From positions 200,759,484-200,823,483 of the forward strand of contig OZ024740.1 in the NCBI GenBank assembly GCA_964016885.1: a stretch of DNA of 64,000 bases, given 5' to 3'. The translations under genes and the position numbers were made by a program. The notes beneath the pieces are model-generated. The model saw only the letters and a program-made list of their open reading frames with translations. It did no database searches and was not told the DNA's origin. This document shows, piece by piece, positions 1 through 11,110 of this stretch (position 1 is the stretch's first letter; the number at the start of each line of letters is the position of its first letter). The DNA is from Eledone cirrhosa. Taxonomy: Eukaryota; Mollusca; Cephalopoda; Octopoda; Eledonidae.

Positions 1-332
1 GGAGGGTGACTTTGGACATCCTGCAGGACTAAAAACAAAACCTGTCAAAGGGAAAAGGAGCTCTTAAGAGTCAATGGCCATCCAAAATCACCGGGAGAGA
101 TGACCCCTTAGCCTTTGTCAAGGCAGAATTCTAGGAGAAGGAAAACTCTGATATAACACCTGCAACCCTGATGGTATCCAATGATGTTGACTTGTTCTTC
201 TTTTTGGTAAATATCGTCTTGGTTAAGAGAGTGGGACTGGCTTTGTGCAGTGCCTTTGCTCACTATAAAAGCTTCACGGCACAGGCATTGCCTTATATCT
301 GGAGATCTCTCTGCACTTGTCGTCACATGGTA

Positions 333-442
333 CCATGGGCCCAGCACTATGTGTCAATAATTGTCACAAGTGTAGTGTTTGTACCAGAGTTTTCAAGTCG
401 CTGGCTGGACTAAAAAGTCACACTCGTTCAGCGCATCGGTAG
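333..442 (+). pseudogene. LINE 3' end fragment with C2H2 finger
   Basis: A short open stretch ends at TAG 440-442 and encodes one C2H2 finger (C-X2-C-X12-H-X4-H; core CSVCTRVFKSLAGLKSH) as its last residues. C-terminal C2H2 fingers of this style close the ORF of a LINE family that is also present at 13.1-14.7 kb on the minus strand. I read this as the extreme 3' coding end of a truncated copy. No RT sequence is recognisable upstream, so a solitary zinc-finger remnant of other origin remains possible. Confidence 0.45.
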
Positions 443-525
443 GGGTTCTCCTACATGGATATAAAGTAGTGGCCGTACTCAAAAACAAGTTGGCAGCCAC
501 CGTGTATGTATAGTATATTTGGTCA

Positions 526-595
526 TATACCGTATGTTTAATTAAAAACATTTTGAAGAACTTGCGCTATCAATTTAAAGTAGTGACTATGTCAC
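526..595. repeat. Foldback-family terminus fragment
   Basis: This stretch, containing AAAACATTTTGAAG followed by a diverged ...GACTATGTCAC, matches the terminal arms of the inverted-repeat element at 6257-6689. Only one end is present. It abuts the large foldback that starts at 715. Confidence 0.5.
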
Positions 596-714
596 TTACT
601 TCTTTTTTCGGCAAAGGAAGGGAGAGAAGCTGACAGATTCTGTTTCACATTATTGGTGTTCCTCAGAGCAACGTACTCCCCGACCTCTGCTATATATATA
701 TTATATATATATAT

Positions 715-889
715 ATAAAAGAAAAATAAGCTTCTGTCTGATAGGGCTCTAGGCTTGAAAAATACTTGATTCATAATCATATTAACGCTAGCGCTGAATT
801 TTTAAGTATGGTATTTTATCGCTCCCTCTTTGTTGAACTGCTATGATACGGGACGTAATCACAAACACACGCACATTTATTATAATATA

Positions 890-952
<63 letters not shown>

Positions 953-1462
953 GTATATAGATACATGCACACAAACACACATATATATATGTGTGTGTGT
1001 GTGTGTATCCCGAGTTCAATCGGGGGTAACCACAGTAAGTAAGGTACTCAATACACAGTAGAGTATATACAAGACTTAGCTTCTACAGAACTAGAACTAT
1101 TTCATTCCCAGGTGATTCCTTCGAATGAAACAGTTCTAATCCTGTAGGAGCCATTTCTATATTAAATCTTGTATATACTCTACTGTGTATTGAGTACTGT
1201 AGTTACCCCTGATTGAACTCCACACACAGACGTGTGTGTGTGTTTGTGTGCATGTATCTATATACATACTCATATATATATATATATACTATACAATAAT
1301 AAATGTACGTGTGTTTGTGACTATGTCCCGTATCATAGCAGTTCGAGAATGAGAGACCGATGAATACCATACTTAAAAATTCGGCGCTAGCGTTGATATG
1401 ATTATGAATGGAGTGTTTTTCAAGCCTAGAGGCCTATCAGACAGAACCTTATTCTTCTTTTA
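715..1462. repeat. Large foldback (inverted repeat, ~340-390 bp arms)
   Basis: Left arm 715-1107 and right arm 1123-1462 are reverse complements with scattered mismatches and different lengths of internal (AT)n, separated by a 15-nt loop. Matching landmarks include the outer ATAAAAGAA.AATAAG, CGCTAGCG near 788 and 1388, TGCTATGATACGGGAC, and the inner TTCATTC/GAATGAA. No transposase is visible. A MITE or foldback element, or an inverted duplication, would fit. If transcribed, it would fold into a long hairpin. Confidence 0.9.
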
Positions 1463-1934
1463 TCTGTCACTCAGAATACCAGGCTTATCCTTGGACGTGA
1501 CACCAATCTATTATAGAATGAACCTTCAGGTGCCGCTGTCCATTTCAGCCAACTACCTTGGAGTGACGCAAATAAAGTGCTGTTTTTAAGGACACGGTAT
1601 GGAAGATCGAACCCATGATCTTAGAATTCTGAGAACAATATCGGCAATACGACAGTAAAAGATAAACTTAAAATATAATGAAACATTCTGTCGGCGAAAC
1701 ATTACAATAATAAAAGGAGATAGGATTTGAAACAATGACAATTTTGCTTCGGGCAAAGTTCATTTAATTATCTACCAGCGCAATCACGAAAATTAAACAA
1801 ATTGGAGGATTCAGTTCGCTAATTTCAATTACGGCTTGAATAGATCTGAGGCTTTAGTAAATAAAATTTGCATATGGAGCCACAAGATGTAATTCAAAGA
1901 GGCTACCTTTTCATACATTACGTCGTACCGAGTC
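1463..1934. other. No gene seen
   Basis: AT-rich sequence without convincing coding, RNA or repeat structure. Confidence 0.5.
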
Positions 1935-2075
1935 TCCCTAAGATTAATGGTTTCTGATATAGCCACAAGGCCATTAATATTTTCGGATTATTAATCGATT
2001 AAACCGACCCCAGTGCATTACTGGTACTTTAATGAAAGGCAAAGCTCACCTCGGTGGGATTTGAAATCTCCCTAA
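1935..2075 (-). repeat. tRNA-SINE fragment (diverged)
   Basis: Read on the minus strand this has the SINE body landmarks CCACCGAGGTGAGCTTTGCCTTTCAT and AAAGTACCAGTAATGCACTGG, then GGCCTTGTGGC. It is decayed and lacks the A-box half. Confidence 0.65.
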
Positions 2076-2084
2076 GAATAAGGG

Positions 2085-2215
2085 TTTCTGATTTAGGCAT
2101 AAGACCAACAATTTTTGGGGGAAGGGAAAGTCAATTATTGGTACTTTATTTTATCGACCCCGTAAGAATGAAAGGCAAAGCTCACCTCGGTGGAATTTGA
2201 AATCTCTCTAAGAAT
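2085..2215 (-). repeat. Second tRNA-SINE fragment, adjacent and same orientation
   Basis: It repeats the same body (ACGGGGTCGATAAAATAAAG, CACCGAGGTGAGCTTTGCC) directly beside the 1935-2075 copy. It may be a local tandem duplication rather than an independent insertion. Confidence 0.65.
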
Positions 2216-2511
2216 AATGCTAACGATACACGTGTCTGTGGAATGCTCAACCATTTGCATATTAATTTCACAAGGGTGATTGAACAACTGAAGGACTAAC
2301 CGTCGAAACCGATGGATGTCCATTTATGATAATATATTCTCAAATATTTATTGACTCTCAGATAGACACTGTAATATCATTGCTATAAATATCTTCTTTT
2401 GTTTGTAAAGTATACAAAAAAAAAGAAGCATTTCCATCAGACTCGAAGACATTAATAAACAAGAGGAAATGTAAATTTATTGCTGTTGAAAGCTGTAATG
2501 AGAAAGTACGC

Positions 2512-2512
2512 A

Positions 2513-2585
<73 letters not shown>

Positions 2586-2654
2586 AGTATATATATACAT
2601 ATATATATATATATAATAAGTATATATATACATATATATATATATATATAATAA

Positions 2655-2693
<39 letters not shown>
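2512..2693. repeat. (CT)n-(AT)n microsatellite
   Basis: A (TC)n run followed by (TA)n interrupted by periodic ATAAGTATATATACAT blocks. ORFs here are artefacts of the repeat. Confidence 0.95.
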
Positions 2694-2695
<2 letters not shown>

Positions 2696-2697
2696 AA

Positions 2698-2741
2698 CGT
2701 TTCGACGGCTAATTCTGGACGCAGAATTAGCCGTCGAAACG
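2698..2741. repeat. Perfect 20-bp hairpin palindrome
   Basis: CGTTTCGACGGCTAATTCTG (2698-2717), 4-nt loop GACG, exact reverse complement at 2722-2741. It lies between two (AT)n tracts. Confidence 0.95.
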
Positions 2742-2854
2742 GCTTGAGCTCAGCCGTCGGGGTCCTACTCGTTCCTATTACCCACTCTACTACCCTAAGT
2801 ATTGAGTACTTTGGTGCGTTATGGTCCACCTGGTTCCTTACCACATTTCCTTCG

Positions 2855-2890
<36 letters not shown>

Positions 2891-2896
<6 letters not shown>

Positions 2897-2967
2897 ACAG
2901 GAGGCTGAACTGGTGTAAGTACTTGAAAGGTTTATTATACTATGATCATTTCAATGACCGGGTTCCA
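2891..2967 (+). repeat. 77-bp direct repeat, copy 1
   Basis: AAAATAACAGGAGG...GACCGGGTTCCA recurs with few mismatches at 5327-5403, about 2.4 kb away in the same orientation. No element body is recognised between the two copies. Confidence 0.8.
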
Positions 2968-4700
2968 TATGAATCCGGTGATATCATCAGGTATTGGAAT
3001 ATAACAAAGGAATATGTAAAAAACCATGGGTCCGAAAAATCAGAGACAGAGACAAAGAGGACGACTGACCAACTAGCTGCCTTTACCTCGGCCTGTCGCC
3101 CTCAAAGTGGATTGGAACGTTAAACTTATGTTGCGAGTTATAGGATGAAATTTAATTAAATTAAAAATATTAAATTGCAAAATGATAAATTGAAAAATAA
3201 ATTATTAGAAAATTAAAGGTTAAGGTAGCGAGATTTATATAATGAACTTACGGAGAAAGTCTTCTATGAAAAAATTTATCTCGATAAGATATTAAGATGG
3301 GATATAGAGTAAAGATTTCGATTGCGCGTCCCAGCCAACACCCCCTACCAAGAGTCAGCCAGTCTCGAGTGGTATCGTCCAGCGAAAGAAATGGAAATTA
3401 ATTTTTCAGAGTACTCTAGTACCTTAGGCCCCGGGAGCGCTAGCGGGGACTCCACAATTTCGACAGGCCATCGTCTATACCAAAGGTTCTCAACGGGGAG
3501 CATATGCATCCCCGGGGGGCGTTTCGGAACTCCAGGGGGGCGTTTTGGAGCAAGGTCGCGTTAGGCGGGCGCTGGAAGGCTCTTTATTTTGGTAAGCCAT
3601 ATATGTTTGTCTTTGAGACAGCCAGTGTGAATGCATTTGAATGAGCTTGCAGACAGCATAACTGACTGCAGCTGTGAGCAGGTGTGCAGGCATGTCCGGT
3701 AATTGAGACGTTAACCGGTAATTGAGATCCTAAAAATCCACAGTCAACTGGGTCAAAGACACTTTGAGCGCAGCCAGTTAGGATCTTATCTTTCCTTAAC
3801 CGATAACAATGTATTTCATGTCTGAAATTATTGACTCAACCGCAACGAGTTAACACTATGTAGATCTATTTTATTCCCTATTGTATAAATAATATTACAA
3901 ATAAAAAAAAGAAAAGAAAATACAGAAGCAAGTAGCACACACATCTAGGACCACATACAACACATAATTGGAACACATCTTTAGAATATTGTTAATCAAT
4001 TTCTTTAATAATCTACTGATATAAAAATCAGTAGTATATGGAAAAATAGGGTGGTATGGTGGGGGGCGTTTCGTGATTTCGAGGGATAAAGGGGGGCGTT
4101 TGGCCTAAATGGGTTGAGAATATTATTAAATCACACATGAGGGGTTTATTTACGTGACAGTAGAGGCATGATACAGCTAATAGTTATGCCTAAACCTGGA
4201 GTTTATAGGTATAAGTATAATATGGCGGCCAAAACAGGGGCGCGGTGGTACCGGGGCAAAGCAATCCGCTCCGAGTAATTTCGTTTACCGAAAGAGGAGA
4301 AATTTATTTTTCCGAGCACTCAAGGAAGGCTGAACTTTCCGAGTGCCCAGCGCGCAGCCGGGAAAAGCCACCACATAAGTCGAAGGTTGCAACCCAATGA
4401 AAAGTGCAAATAGACCATAATTATTTTAAAGTCCCAGTTAGTCCGGGTTATAAGTAGTGTGGTTCCTAGGTGGGTAGGGGGCTATGAAAGGTGCATAATG
4501 ACCTGAGTAAGGAAAGTTACAAAATAATAATAAAAGCAGGATACAAAGATAAAATACAAATATAAATATAGAATACATTGATAAAAATACATTAATAAAA
4601 AAACATTAATAAAAAAGTTAATAAAGGTAAATAACTAGGGATGTAGAAAGACGGAAGTATATAAGAACGTATCGGAGGAACGTGTAGGGGAAATACAATA
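2968..4700. other. Non-coding, unclassified
   Basis: I see no supported gene. GGGGGGCGTTT motifs recur near 3513, 3537, 4062 and 4092, and a short duplicated CCGGTAATTGAGA lies near 3700. The two apparent ORFs (3322-3564 plus, 3490-3693 minus) show no family features. Confidence 0.5.
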
Positions 4701-4724
4701 TAGATCAAGTTGTAGTAACATAAT

Positions 4725-4801
4725 TGTTTCTACTTTTGGCACAAGGCCAGCAATTACCCAGTACATTACTGGTACTTTATTTTATCGACCCCGTAGGATG
4801 A
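4725..4801 (-). repeat. 5'-truncated tRNA-SINE with 18-bp TSD
   Basis: Only the 3' body and tail of the SINE are present (minus orientation: ACGGGGTCGATAAAATAAAG ... GGCCTTGTGCC ... TAGAAACAATTAT). It is flanked by the exact duplication AAGTTGTAGTAACATAAT at 4707-4724 and 4802-4819. 5' truncation with a target duplication is the expected outcome of LINE-driven retroposition. Confidence 0.9.
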
Positions 4802-4819
4802 AAGTTGTAGTAACATAAT

Positions 4820-5326
4820 ACAGGCTGTACATATAGATATAGAGGATGGAAGAGATGGAATGGCAACAGGTTGTACCTAGTGTAAAGTTCGGGTCTCCGA
4901 ATTCAGTGTGAGTTACAAAAAGTCCTGAGGTAAAGAGTAGAGAATTTAGTCAACACAATACATGTTTTAGTATAATACGTAGAGTTTTGTCGGAATCGGA
5001 ATCATCCCGACAAGGAAGTAGTATCAGGTGGCGGTAGATAAAGCAGAGAGCAGCCAAAATCCGAATGGTAGGTAGATCAGTTAATCCCATGCTGGCAATA
5101 GCTGTACACTGAAGTCAGTGCCGCTGTTCAATATTACATTTTGAAGTGCTCAACATTATTGGAGCATTATTTCTTTAGGTTTGTTGGTTCACCACTGGAT
5201 AGAAATGGTCATTCCGTATGGTCAATCTTGGTGTAATATTGTGGAGAGTACTCAACGTAGTGCAGTTCACCCATTTTCGTTTGTGTAGTTGGTGGTGCGA
5301 ATACGGAGTTAATTATAAATAAAATA
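4820..5326. other. No gene seen
   Basis: Unique-looking AT-rich sequence. I recognise nothing. Confidence 0.5.
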
Positions 5327-5403
5327 AAATAACAGGAGGTTGGACTGGTGTAAATCTTTGAAAGGTTTATTATACTATGATTATTTCAATGACCGGGTTC
5401 CAC
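5327..5403 (+). repeat. 77-bp direct repeat, copy 2
   Basis: Matches 2891-2967 in the same orientation. Sequences outside the shared 77 bp do not match, so this is not a simple large duplication. Confidence 0.8.
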
Positions 5404-6156
5404 TTTACACTTCGGGTGTTTGAAGATATGAACATGCGAAATACGTGTATTTCCCTGGTTGATTAAATGATATACATGTCTTCATTTCAGAGCCCAAATA
5501 AGTTCCAATATCCATTAAAAGAAATACATATATTTGGCAATGTGTAAATTTGTACATACATTGTGGACTTAGGTGACAATTTTTTATATATAATGACTCA
5601 CTGAAACACATTGTGATAAGTAAATCTACCTAACTTATAACTCCTTCTAGTATTTATTTTGTCAAACTTGTTAGTTTGGATATTTGGATATTTTTGAGTG
5701 TCTCTGATGACACATTTATAAATCTTCTTCTAGAAACGTCAACATTATCTTAACTTAATCCCCCCCCCCCCCCCTGAATTCGTATCTATACAAAGACAGT
5801 TCAAGGTTTAACCATAGCTGCAAGAAATGCACATGTAAATATATATATTTATATACAGTCATACACAAACTCTACCCCAAATAAGTATGTGTGAATGAAT
5901 TCACAAAAAGGCGTCGACTTATCCATAGACCAATGGATATAGGAAACATATTTGATAGGATAATATAGATGTGTATCCGAATACATCTACCATTTTAACA
6001 CAAAACCTTTACCCCACAATATATTCACCATGAGAAATAAATGGAATAATTATATTGTGTTGTTTATTATGCAATTAAATAGGTCTGTACAATTCTTAGA
6101 ACATATTCTTTCTTTTACCGTTTCTACGGAAATACTTAATACATATATATATATAT
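5404..6156. other. No gene seen
   Basis: AT-rich, with a 14-nt poly-C run at about 5761. The ORF at 5405-5611 (minus) has no recognisable features. Confidence 0.5.
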
Positions 6157-6213
6157 ATATTGTTATACTTTGGGAGGATCATACTGCCAACAAATTCAAA
6201 AGCGAAATATATT
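6157..6213 (-). repeat. Penelope pseudo-LTR fragment
   Basis: TTGTTATACTTTGGGAGGATCAT is the inverted end of the Penelope pseudo-LTR seen at 26533-26658. It is followed by a sequence resembling AACAAATTCAGAAACGAAAT from the start of the Penelope ORF, here in the opposite sense. It is short and rearranged. Confidence 0.5.
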
Positions 6214-6256
6214 TATATATATATGTGCGTGTTCGTGTGCGTGTGTGTGTATGTGT

Positions 6257-6689
6257 GTACATATTATATATTTAATTATATACTGTATATTTATTTAAAA
6301 ACATTTTGAAGGACCTTTCCCTGTGTATTTTAGGTACCGACTACAGTCATATACCCAGCTTCAGCAAAAACAAAGGGGAATAACCGGCGCGTTTCTCGCT
6401 GTTTAGTGGTTATAAAGGTTATATACCCCTTTGTTTTTGTTGTGAGCTGTAGAAACTGGATTCTTATAGGATACCAATTATATTTATGAGCTGTTTAAAC
6501 TCATTAGCATACAGTGCGGTTGCCGGCCCAGCAACAATTAGAAATTTATGTTGGCGCTCTGAAATAGTGATGTATATATGAATGTACGTATTGTATATGA
6601 CTATAGTCGCTACCTTAAATTCATAGCGAAAGGTCTTCAAAATGTTTTAAAATAAACATAGTGTATATTATTAAATATACAATATGTAC
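6257..6689. repeat. Foldback with ~97-bp imperfect TIRs
   Basis: Left arm 6257-6354 and right arm 6593-6689 are imperfect reverse complements (outer GTACATATT..., inner ACATTTTGAAG, GACTA.AGTC). The 240-bp centre has no coding potential. The arm sequence also occurs at 526-595, so this is a dispersed family. Confidence 0.8.
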
Positions 6690-6733
6690 ATTCATATATA
6701 TATATATATCGCTATTTCAGATCTCAAACACAA

Positions 6734-6740
<7 letters not shown>

Positions 6741-6820
<80 letters not shown>
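6741..6820. repeat. (AT)n-(GTAT)n-(GT)n microsatellite
   Basis: Simple repeats. The opposing ORFs over this stretch are low-complexity translations. Confidence 0.95.
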
Positions 6821-6821
<1 letters not shown>

Positions 6822-7065
6822 TTTCGTAATTCCTGATGGATTCGTAAGAGTGCCGTATAAAGCGAGTCTTCGGAAATTAAAACCTAGCGGAAATCCCCAC
6901 CTCTCCAGGACTATAAATATACATATATGTCTGTGTGTGAGAGTGTGTATATGCGTGCGTGTGTGTATAATGTCAAGAGTAGGCTTCAATACCTTAGGTA
7001 GCAAGCAACTGTGTTGAGAAATTTTTTATAATATATTTTGGCTCTTATTTATGTCTATATTTTAT

Positions 7066-7170
7066 TAGGTGGTAAATTGGCAGAATAGTTCGGCATCTGT
7101 TCCTGTATTCTCTGCTGTGAGTTCAAGCCACGCCGTAGTCAACATTGTCTTTCACCTTTTCAGGGGCGTT
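7066..7170 (+). repeat. Decayed tRNA-SINE
   Basis: A-box-like TTGGCAGAATAGTTCGG and B-box-like GAGTTCAAGCC, followed by a body resembling CTTTCACCTTTTCAGGGGCG. Spacing suits a tRNA-derived SINE head. It is strongly diverged from the younger copies. Confidence 0.5.
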
Positions 7171-8504
7171 ACTTTAGCAGAATTGTTAGAGTCGGGTGTA
7201 ATGATTGGTGGTATCTAATCCTGTTCTGTGTATTCTGTCAGAATTTGCAGCGGGAGTATCCGCTGTGAAAAACAACAATGAAAACAGTTTTTTGGGGTCC
7301 AGTTTAACGAACTGTTTCTGTTTTGCTTAGGAGACATAGGTATTGATATATTTGCGGCGAAAAGATTCGTAAATTGGACACCGGATGACATAATCTGAAG
7401 AGCGCTGAGAAAAATGTCTTGTTATATTTGATTATGTCCTTCTACGTTTTGTGTTACAAATTTTGAGTGGTATTTTTTAAGCTAGGAACATAGTTTTCAC
7501 AGTGATGCGTTACTTCTATACAAAACTGTTATGAATATATTTGACATTTAATATTTGCAATATAGTAGCAAAGTTAAAAAAAGCAGAAAAATTGAATTTT
7601 TATTCATAAAAATAATTAATTCATCCCTCCAACCAAGTTATGTTTTCAAATTTTACATAGGATTGGGTTTGTCTAATTTTATTTTCATGCTGTAAAAATG
7701 TAATATTTACGTCAATATGTTTCTTTTGCAAACATACACTGATCATAAACACGTGATTTTAGTAGTCAGAAGACAAATATAATGGGATTTACCACCGTTA
7801 TTCAGGTGGAGATTCAAGGAGAACAGATCCATTATTAAAATTATATCCTATGATGTTGAACTTATAGAGGAATAATAAACTCAAATCTATTAATAAACTT
7901 ACAAAGCCAATGTAATCTGATACCTTAATCTATATATTCATACAACTCTATAGAGCTACAGCGTTTATAGCAGTTTCGAAATGATATACGAATTTAATAT
8001 ACTTAGAATTTTAGTGAATGAAAGGCGATTTTCAAATAAGGTTTATTACATATTGTTCAAAATTACATGCACGTGAAAACTAATATCCCTCGCGTCATAT
8101 TGCTTTAACCCTATATTTATTTCCTTTGACCAGAGCAAAGAGCTCAAAGGTTTAGGTGAAAGTCTAGATGGGAGCATTATGAGATTTATGGGTCTTCAAA
8201 GAGCTTCACTGACAGATATTTGAACAATATATACATTTAGTAGTTTAGCAAAAGGTTTCAGTTTTATAAAGGACAGCAAATATGATTGTATTTTAATTCT
8301 ACACATATCCACAACTTGTTGAATATTCAAGAATTCTAAAAACTAAGGTATAATGATATATAAAGAGCAGTGAAATCAAAATCAATATATATATGTATAC
8401 ATGTATGTGTGTGTGTGCATGTATGTGTGCATGTGTGTGTGCCTGGGTGCGCTTTGCAGCGTTAATTTACGGTTCTTTGTGTTTGAGGTCAAATTTACCT
8501 GTCA
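7171..8504. other. No gene seen
   Basis: AT-rich, with a short (GT)n stretch near 8405. No coding or RNA signal. Confidence 0.5.
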
Positions 8505-8600
8505 TCTCTCCAGGGTCGATGAAATAAAGTACCTTCGCAATTAAGGTTGATATGATCTTTCCCCCAAATTACTGCTTAAATTAAAATCCACTATTAACCC
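8505..8600 (+). repeat. SINE 3'-body remnant
   Basis: GGGTCGATGAAATAAAGTACC followed by a diverged tail matches the SINE body, without the tRNA head. Confidence 0.5.
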
Positions 8601-8999
8601 TGACATATATTTAGGCATCTAAATCATATATATGAGCAATCTAGATAACACGTGAGGTCTAGTAACAAATGGATGTGTAGTTTATCATACTGGGGCTCTT
8701 TTTGTTGTTTGTTCTTTTTAGATTTTAAAGGGATAAGGCATATGTATATTTAAAAAACGTGAGTGGCCTTGTTATACAACGAATAATCTATTGAAGCTAG
8801 AGGTTCATCAGGACGGCGGCGTTTATCTTGGACAGATGTAAAAAGACGCTTCTTGGAAGGCTACTCTTGTACTAAAAACATGAATGCCACACTACCAGTA
8901 AACGCGAAAGCCTTCCACTTTACTGATACACATAAAGAAAGCCAGATATAAAGGTCCTCTCACAAGGAATTGTAGTCAACCTAAAGCTATAAAGTGCCA

Positions 9000-9047
9000 C
9001 ACGGTTGCGAAGCAAATTCCTTAGCCATACAGCCATGTCTGCCTCTT
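9000..9047 (-). repeat. tRNA-like head of a second SINE family
   Basis: Minus-strand GCAGACATGGCTGTATGGCTAAGG ... TTTGCTTCGCAACC is the tRNA-related head common in octopus SINEs (OR/OK-type by memory). The B box and body are missing. Confidence 0.6.
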
Positions 9048-9519
9048 CCATTATCATTTTATTTTTTTGTCAATTTTTCTCTCCATTTTAAAGATCTTTT
9101 TTCCCAATTTTATTTGAAATTTCTTTTTGTATGGCCTCAGCGTTTTACTTGAAGGAACGGTTACAATTAATATCATTAACTGCGTCGCGCTATCTTTATA
9201 TCTCTCCCTCTCCACCTCTCTTTCTCTCAAATTCAACAATGCTACTTCATAATCTTGAAATATATCCATTAACATCGATGACGTAATCAAAATGTATTAT
9301 AAAACTAAGTGAGAAAGGTTGATAGTTACTCGAGTAAGCCATGAATAATGGAATGAACTTCCGTCCGTTTCGACAATGTGTGTTCCTATTCTTCAATCAA
9401 CGGAAAACACATCTTGTGAAATTAACGAACAAGTGATTTCACATTCCACATACACGTGTACGCATAACGTAATTCTCAAAGAGATTCAATATGACATAAT
9501 AGGTGACAAAGTTGATCCT

Positions 9520-9665
9520 TTGAATTTCACAGGCATTCCATCCTACGGGCTTCGAAACCGTTTCTGTCTACCCAATTTCATTCATTAGGCATAGGTCAAC
9601 CCGAAAATATGGTAAACGACATTGCTGAAAAACCCACACAAGGGGTTTGAAACCGGGACCTAATT
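9520..9665 (-). repeat. Body fragment of the second SINE family
   Basis: Minus strand shows the diverged order GTTTGAAACC-like B box, GGGTTGACC, AATGAA.TTGGGTAGAC, GAAGCCCGTAGG. This agrees with the body order of the octopus SINE whose head is seen at 46360-46480. Confidence 0.5.
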
Positions 9666-9839
9666 ATTGTGAATTGAACATCTCAAACATAGGCTCAGTA
9701 TGCTTTGTGAACTGTATGTTTAATTCAAATGCTAATCACCATCACATGTAAACATATTTACATATTATCAGTCAAAATAGCACCAAGAAGCATCAGCTGA
9801 AAAATAACCATGATTATATCATATATATACTTCATTTTT

Positions 9840-10115
9840 GTTTATGTTTTGCAAGATTTCTTATCTGAAAACGTGTGTTGAAACAGATATTGTTATACTT
9901 TCGAAGTGTCATGCTGTCAAAAAATCACACACATCTGTTGGCTTTCACTTCAATTCATTATAAATTTCTCAGTCAGTTAGTTGAATGACCGGGTGGTTGT
10001 TTAGTTGTTGATTGTCAAAGCTCTTTCATCACACAATCTGTGACCTCCTCAGTAAATACTTTTGTTGTTATTTGTGTCTCTCCTTTGTTCTGTCCTACAT
10101 CATCGGTTTTTTTGT
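9840..10115 (-). mobile_element. Penelope tandem-junction fragment (3'UTR, pLTR, ORF start)
   Basis: On the minus strand this reads, in order: a Penelope 3'UTR stretch (TAGGACAGAACAAAGGAG, as near 30620), a sequence like the pseudo-LTR (TTGAAGTGAAAGC, TATAACAATAT), then the 5' ORF start (TTTCAACACACGTTTTCAGAT, as at 26660). 3'UTR followed by pLTR and a new ORF start is the junction of two head-to-tail Penelope copies. It is diverged and truncated on both sides. Confidence 0.7.
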
Positions 10116-10129
10116 GAGCTGTGTACTTG

Positions 10130-11110
10130 GGCTGCAGAGAGAAGTATGTCCAGAGACCTGTACGACAGGTAGGCCATTGAGTATGTGGACAGAGCACAGT
10201 GGGGGCAAGCAGACAGTTGAAGGTATTTCTCTTGTCAAGCTTAACGATGAGGTGCCTGTTATCTCTCGGCCTTGGCTCGAGTGAGCAGTCTTGAAGAACA
10301 GTTTAGCAGCATGTGTGGCCCCCTCACACCTAATGACCACGCCAGCCCCTAGCTGCATTATACTTAGTTCTTCGTCCAGTTAGATGCTACAGACTTGCAG
10401 ATGACTTTGGCAGACCTCCTTCTGAAGACATTACCCACAGCGATAGGACGTATGTTACCGTCTTTATTCCTAAGAGCCGTCAGGCCGGCCGAAATGAATA
10501 GGTATCGGAAATAAGACGCCAGAGCGTCATAAATTAACCTGACAGCGGCAGAGATATCATACTAGGTTAATTTGACATTTATTCGGTCGAGTAATCACTT
10601 TGAATTGGCATCAGCATTGAGGAACTGAGGGTACGTGAAGAAAGAGTGTGTAGCATGGATGTCTGTCGGAAGGTCGAAATGTAAGCTTTGACTAAAACCA
10701 TTGTTGACAAGCCACCTCAATCGGCGCCAATATTGATATCAAGAGCGAGTGGGGCGAAATAGAAAAGTCGTTTCCAGTCACTGGGTCAATCAGAATGCAA
10801 GGCCTTGCAAACTGAAGACATGAGAGTATCGACCACCTGCACCCATTCTGCTTTCGAAATGTTTAGAGGGGTGCTCCGAAGCCGCCTGATCCGAGTGATG
10901 TTGATCTGTGAGCCTTGAACATCAAACAGGCTTGCTGTCTTGTCTAGGTGTACGATGAATGGCCGCAGCTCTGTAGGTGTGGGAAAGAGGCAGCTACTCC
11001 ATCTTCACGTTAAGAGTGCATTCAAGTCTCATCGTGTCAGGCCGCCCCTTAACAGTTCCGGCCTTTCTTCCGCCTATTGATCGTGACACATGTACTACAG
11101 GTAGCTCCCT
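10130..11110 (-). pseudogene. Decayed reverse transcriptase fragment, clade unknown
   Basis: Minus-strand conceptual translation, with several stops and frame changes, contains HSFFTYPQFLNAD near 10.62 kb, LRNKDGNIRPIAVGNVFRR near 10.40-10.48 kb and LGAGV...CEGATHAAKLFF near 10.3 kb. I recognise the series (RP-I-A-VG followed by LG.G...CE.A.HA) as the finger/palm region of a metazoan retroelement RT, but I cannot name the clade. No catalytic DD box survives. It directly abuts the Penelope fragment at 9840-10115. Confidence 0.6.

Noticed and set aside
788..1042. Overlapping Ile/Tyr/His-Thr ORFs
   Set aside because: They are translations of (AT)n and (GT)n. The same applies at 2358-2908, 6661-7017, 36775-36978, 38336-38539, 52059-52397, 54404-54724 and 63238-63535.
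3479..4126. hAT-like element with CAAAGGTTCTCAAC / GTTGAGAA ends
   Set aside because: The inverted ends match over too few bases and no 8-bp target duplication is visible. The GGGGGGCGTTT repeats inside are unexplained, but the call would be speculative.
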